From the NCBI GenBank assembly GCA_013398295.1, contig VZSF01011326.1, forward strand, positions 362,596 to 426,595: DNA of 64,000 bases, in the 5' to 3' direction. The position numbers and the translations under genes were made by a program. Shown in pieces: positions 60,240 through 64,000 of this stretch. The notes below the pieces were generated by a model. That model had not been told where the DNA came from, made no database searches, and saw only the letters and a list, made by a program, of their open reading frames with translations. Within the stretch, counting starts at the first letter, position 1. Each line of letters begins with the position of its first letter. This DNA is from Chionis minor. Lineage: Eukaryota > Chordata > Aves > Charadriiformes > Chionididae.

Positions 60240-63224
60240 AAATTTACACATTTATGTTTTGATGAATTTATGTAACTAAATTTTCATCGAGCTGATCTTT
60301 TTAGTTTAGAAGTAATTTGATTCTTTGACACTGGAATCGCACAGATTATGCATCAGAAATGCAAGACACTTAAAAATTGTTACACTACTAGCATAGGTCT
60401 AATTTTTCCAAATTTAAAGGCCTTAAATGTACTGTAAGCCTCAGATTGTTGTATAAATTGATCGCGATTGATTGCAGTTTGTGTCCTGTTGCTAGAATGC
60501 AACACAGTGATTGTAATGGAATAAAGGATGCATGGATTAGAGCTTGCTGAATTTTTGAATCTTATTTGGTGCATAATTTTCATACACAAGGAAAGTGTGC
60601 AGATTACTTGACAGAGTAACTTGAATTTGATTATTTAATTCCTTCCTTTCAAGCAAGACTCCTAAAGTACAAAGCCATATTTCCATGAAGCTTGGTATGT
60701 AAAAGAGATTGTTTTAAATGTGTTCAGCTGGTTTTAAGTAATGAAAAATCATGATTCACTGCTGAGAAGAAATGTTTGAACATAGTTGTCAGGAGTCCTT
60801 ACAATAGTAAGGCCTATAGTTAATTGTCAGCACAGCAAGTGTGTCTATTGTTTTTGGTTATTGACTTGGCCCTATTACTGTAAAAGGAGAAAAACTGGTA
60901 TTTTCACTTGCAGTAGGGGGAAATGAGGACACCCGTCCTGCACCACATCATCTGGATTCTTAGAATTCGGATCTGTGCATCTGTGTTGTCCGGTCATGAG
61001 CTGTAAATGCCCCAGGCAACAGGGCTCCCAGCTGTTCTCTTGGTGACTATTCCGGCCAAAATCGGCAGGTTTTGCCTAAGCATCACCTCAAGCTTGCCGC
61101 TTCCCTCCTGTATGTTACAATAAATGTTCAGACATACGTCTCTCTTCTGTTCTTTTTTTTTTTTTCTTTTGCACCTTCATAAATCCGCAGTGGATTTTCT
61201 TCCATTTCTACAAGTGTTCGTCCTGAGACCGCAGCCCTGTGGATCCAAAGCGGATGTCTGTGGTGTGGGTGTTCCAGGTAACCTTTGAAAGCGTAAGGCT
61301 GTCCATGTAGTGACTTGGGAAACTTTTATTTAATTAGGCAACGTTTTTTGATACCCACATTGACCATTGTGTAGCTTTGAAAACTTCAGCCTACAACGTT
61401 TCTTCCCCTTGTAGCTACCTTTTTACTTCAACGAACTGGTACTTTTAAACTTTTCCTTATAAATTGATATTTTTATTTGTTTTAATTACTAGTTTTCTAA
61501 CTCCTGCAGTCATTTTGACTTGTCTTTGCATTTGCTTTGCTTTTTTTGTTAGTATTCCTCTGTTAATGAGAACCCCAAATCTGAATTCAACATTGTCATA
61601 TATGTCCCCTGGTCTCTGCATGTGTTGAACTTGAATTTCCACTTGAAGTAACTTTTATTTGTCCAAATTCCTGCCTAACTAATTCTCAGAGGTGCATCAC
61701 TGTTCTCCTGGCTTCTGCAGTGTCTGTTTTGCTTTGCAGAGTTCGCGTACAGTTAACTAACAGTAAGTTTTGCTGTTAATTAAAATGTGATCAGTGATCC
61801 AGTGGCATGGATCTTCTTCCCTCTTCTAATTTCTAAAACAAGAATTTGTTTACTTGCTCGGTCCCTTAAATAATTTTCCTTGTAGCCCTATTCCCATGCA
61901 ATAGTTCTTCAATGAATTCTGAATTTTTTGTCATTTTCTGACATATACTTTACATAAAATCAAACAGTAGTAGTGTGCTGCTTTTTATTGTAAACTTGTA
62001 TCAAAGTGTCACAGTTTTGGGTATTTAAAAATGCTGCCGGTCAACAGGTGAATGGCGAGCTGAAAAAACTTGAGGCCGTTTGATGAAACTAGCAAGACGG
62101 TGGGCTTCGGTCCCCAGTTGCTTACAGAAAACAGGTTAGAACAGAATTTTGAAATGATGGGAAAGGGGATGATGTGAGGTTATGAGAGAGAAACTTTGGA
62201 TTGGGCTAAAAAAATAGTCTGTTCCAGCAAACTGCTAACATTCTGGCATTTGCATGTATAATGTGGGCCTTGCAAGAACTTGTTATGCATATATTAGAGC
62301 TGCCGAGGTGTCACTGTAAAAATGGCTGGCTGTGCCTGGATAAATTATGCAACGGGTCTTCCAAGGGTGTAAATGATCACTAACATTTTTTTTTTTCCCT
62401 TGATGTGGATGCTCTATCTGTTTTTCCTGTGTGACTTAAACCATCTTTGTTCATATAGCGCAGCCATCTGTGAAGTACAGCTTTTTTTCCAGGAAGGTAA
62501 GATGCGGCACATCTGTTTTTCTGTCAGTCGTCGTTTGATGTTTGCACTTTGAAAAGCCAGAGGGAAATATTTGTCACAACTTTAAAGGCAGCGTTTTCCA
62601 GGGAGTTTGCTTTTTAAATTTATGTAACTGTTATAAATTTAACTGGTATTCACATGGAGACCTGTCACCCTGTGTTGCCTCTGCTGCAGTCTTCTTCCTC
62701 GTTCTTCCATGCCGTTCCCGTAACTTGTGGCAGCCCTGCTCTGGGTGCTGACCCTTTGGCTTTCTAACTGCCCGAACCGGTGTTTACACTTAGCACTGCA
62801 CACGCCTTTTATAAATTCTGCTTTGGATTTCCTCTAAGTGATGCTAAATGTAGAAATAGAGAACAACGCACTTTCTTCCTCTGGTTATTGGTTCAGCAGT
62901 AAACCTCGATTCTCACCTGGAAAATGTTTTCTTCCCTCGGTCTGTTACGAATGCAAATTAATGATCTCGTTTAAGTCCATTTAACTGATTTCCCTATATC
63001 CTCCTTTGTGGGATTCGCCAGCCGTTTTAGCTCTGGAATGTCTTGTGTTGCCAGTGCCGTCGTTCTGTGCTCCCGGCACTGGTTAAGGGTAGGGTGGCTC
63101 TCGGGCGGTGGGCGCCGTGCCGCGGGGAATGAGGGCGAGCACGGAAGCTGCCTGCTCTGTCTTCACTGCTGTCACAGTCCAGCAGTAATTCTTGGGTCAG
63201 ATTGGGATGAATTTCAAAGCGGGA
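60240..63224. other. Downstream flank, no gene recognised
   Basis: AT-rich sequence with further AATAAA motifs at 60,520-60,525 and 61,119-61,124. The latter is followed by a long T-rich run (about 61,151-61,168) and could serve a long 3' UTR isoform. No exon or interspersed repeat is recognised. GC content and CpG rise slightly from about 63,050. Confidence 0.55.
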
Positions 63225-63562
63225 GGATGTATAGATGTCTACAAATACTTAAAGGCAGGGTGCAGGGAGGAGGCCAGGCTTTTTTCAGTAGTACCCAGTG
63301 ACAGGACAAGGGGCAATGGGTATAAACTTGAATATATGAAGTTCCACCTCAACATGAGGAGGAACTTCTTTCCTTTGAGGGCGGCAGAGCACTGGCAGAG
63401 GCTGCCCAGAGAGGTGGTGGAGTGTCTGACACTGGAGACATTCCAAACCCGCCTGGACGCCATCCTGTGCCACCTGCTGTAGGTGGACCTGCTCTGGCAG
63501 GGGGTTTGGACTGGCTGATCTCCAGAGGTCCCTTCCAGCCCTTAACATTCTGTGATCCTGTA
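63225..63562 (+). repeat. CR1 LINE, 5'-truncated, 3' end intact
   Basis: The plus strand encodes the CR1 ORF2 C-terminal end in one open frame: [58 protein letters not shown] and [18 protein letters not shown], ending at 63,482. The 3' UTR contains tgatctccagaggtccctt and the terminal attctgtgatcctgt at about 63,549-63,563. The open frame and clean tail suggest a relatively recent copy, but at under 0.35 kb it is not autonomous. The 5' edge is approximate. Confidence 0.93.
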
Positions 63563-63829
63563 TTTCAGCTGTGCAATAGTTGGGTCTCGTAGCTGTGTTG
63601 CAGCAGTAAAAAGGCCAAGCTGGTCCTTACACCAGGAGAGCCATCACCAGTCCTTTGAGGCTGCCGCTGGCAACATCTGGTTGTGTAGCTGGGTTCCTGC
63701 GGCAACCAAACTCATTTTTCAGAAAGTGAGAAGAGTAACATGCCTAGGAAGGAAAAAAAAGGAGAAATGCCAAGAAGGCCCCTACACCCTTCAGCCCGTT
63801 AACTAATTGCCTTCTGGTTCCTGGGAAGG
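63563..63829. other. Spacer between CR1 and the right-hand CpG-rich segment
   Basis: Single-copy sequence of mixed composition. Nothing recognisable. Confidence 0.5.
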
Positions 63830-64000
63830 GAAGCGTGCCCTGTTGGGGTTCCTTAGGGGGCTGCCAGCGGGCACCACGCTGCTCCCCACAGAAGAACCGC
63901 GGGTTCCTGCGGGTCGGCCGAGGGGTGCGCGGGTGCCCGGCGCTTGTCGCTCTCGCTGGGGTGGGGGCTGCCGGCCGCAAAGCTGCGCTTCCCTTCCCCC
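63830..64000. promoter_or_regulatory. CpG-rich segment at window end (edge of a CpG island)
   Basis: About 17 CpGs lie in the last 170 bases, most of them after 63,885, in strongly GC-rich sequence that continues off the edge. This looks like the left edge of a second CpG island. In mammals the next gene downstream of ABHD17C is CEMIP, transcribed in the same direction, so this may be its promoter region. No coding sequence of CEMIP is visible here. Confidence 0.5.

Noticed and set aside
1..64000. CRISPR arrays, operons, phage or other prokaryotic systems, and endogenous retroviral genes
   Set aside because: No regularly spaced repeats, no compact gene runs, no paired LTRs and no gag-, pol- or env-like frames were seen. 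Every recognisable reverse-transcriptase-related piece belongs to CR1.

Overview
This is an ordinary vertebrate nuclear window, almost certainly from a bird. Several 5'-truncated CR1 LINE copies with the typical avian C-terminal ORF remnant and ATTCTRTG-type 3' tail are scattered through it. An old tRNA-derived SINE remnant is also present. The only protein-coding gene I can support has vertebrate split-gene structure, with a CpG-island first exon, a very long first intron and GT-AG junctions. No bacterial, phage, plasmid or CRISPR features are visible.

Layout: (1) Positions 1 to about 29,400 are intergenic, of mixed GC, with CR1 remnants at 3.6, 7.5-8.0, 19.7-20.2 and 28.0-29.0 kb, a MIR-like SINE at 5.3 kb, homopolymer tracts and no convincing exon. 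(2) From about 29,470 to 31,211 there is a strong CpG island interrupted by a 324-base assembly gap (29,732-30,055); it contains GC boxes, a 16-bp palindromic E-box and coding exon 1 of ABHD17C. (3) Intron 1 (31,212-55,001) is AT-rich and nearly free of recognisable repeats, but holds a distinct CpG-rich block near 51.56-51.90 kb. (4) Exon 2 is at 55,002-55,181, intron 2 at 55,182-59,034, and exon 3 at 59,035-59,254, followed by a 3' UTR with several poly(A) signals to about 60.2 kb (perhaps 61.1 kb). (5) Positions 60.3-64.0 kb are intergenic, with a CR1 copy at 63.2-63.6 kb and a new CpG-rich segment running off the window end.

The gene encodes a 311-residue alpha/beta-hydrolase of the ABHD17 family. 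These are membrane-anchored, self-palmitoylated protein depalmitoylases that remove palmitate from substrates such as N-Ras and PSD-95. The N-terminal cysteine cluster (Cys17, 21, 22, 25) and the catalytic triad (Ser193, Asp258, His287) are intact across the three exons, so the gene looks functional. From the known mammalian order ARNT2 - ABHD17C - CEMIP, the left flank should lead toward ARNT2. The CpG-rich right edge may be the start of the CEMIP promoter island; both of these are inferences.

I did not find a previously undescribed system. The most useful second-look items are the intronic CpG island, the palindromic E-box beside the promoter gap, splice variants predicted from the exon phases, and the CpG-rich right edge.
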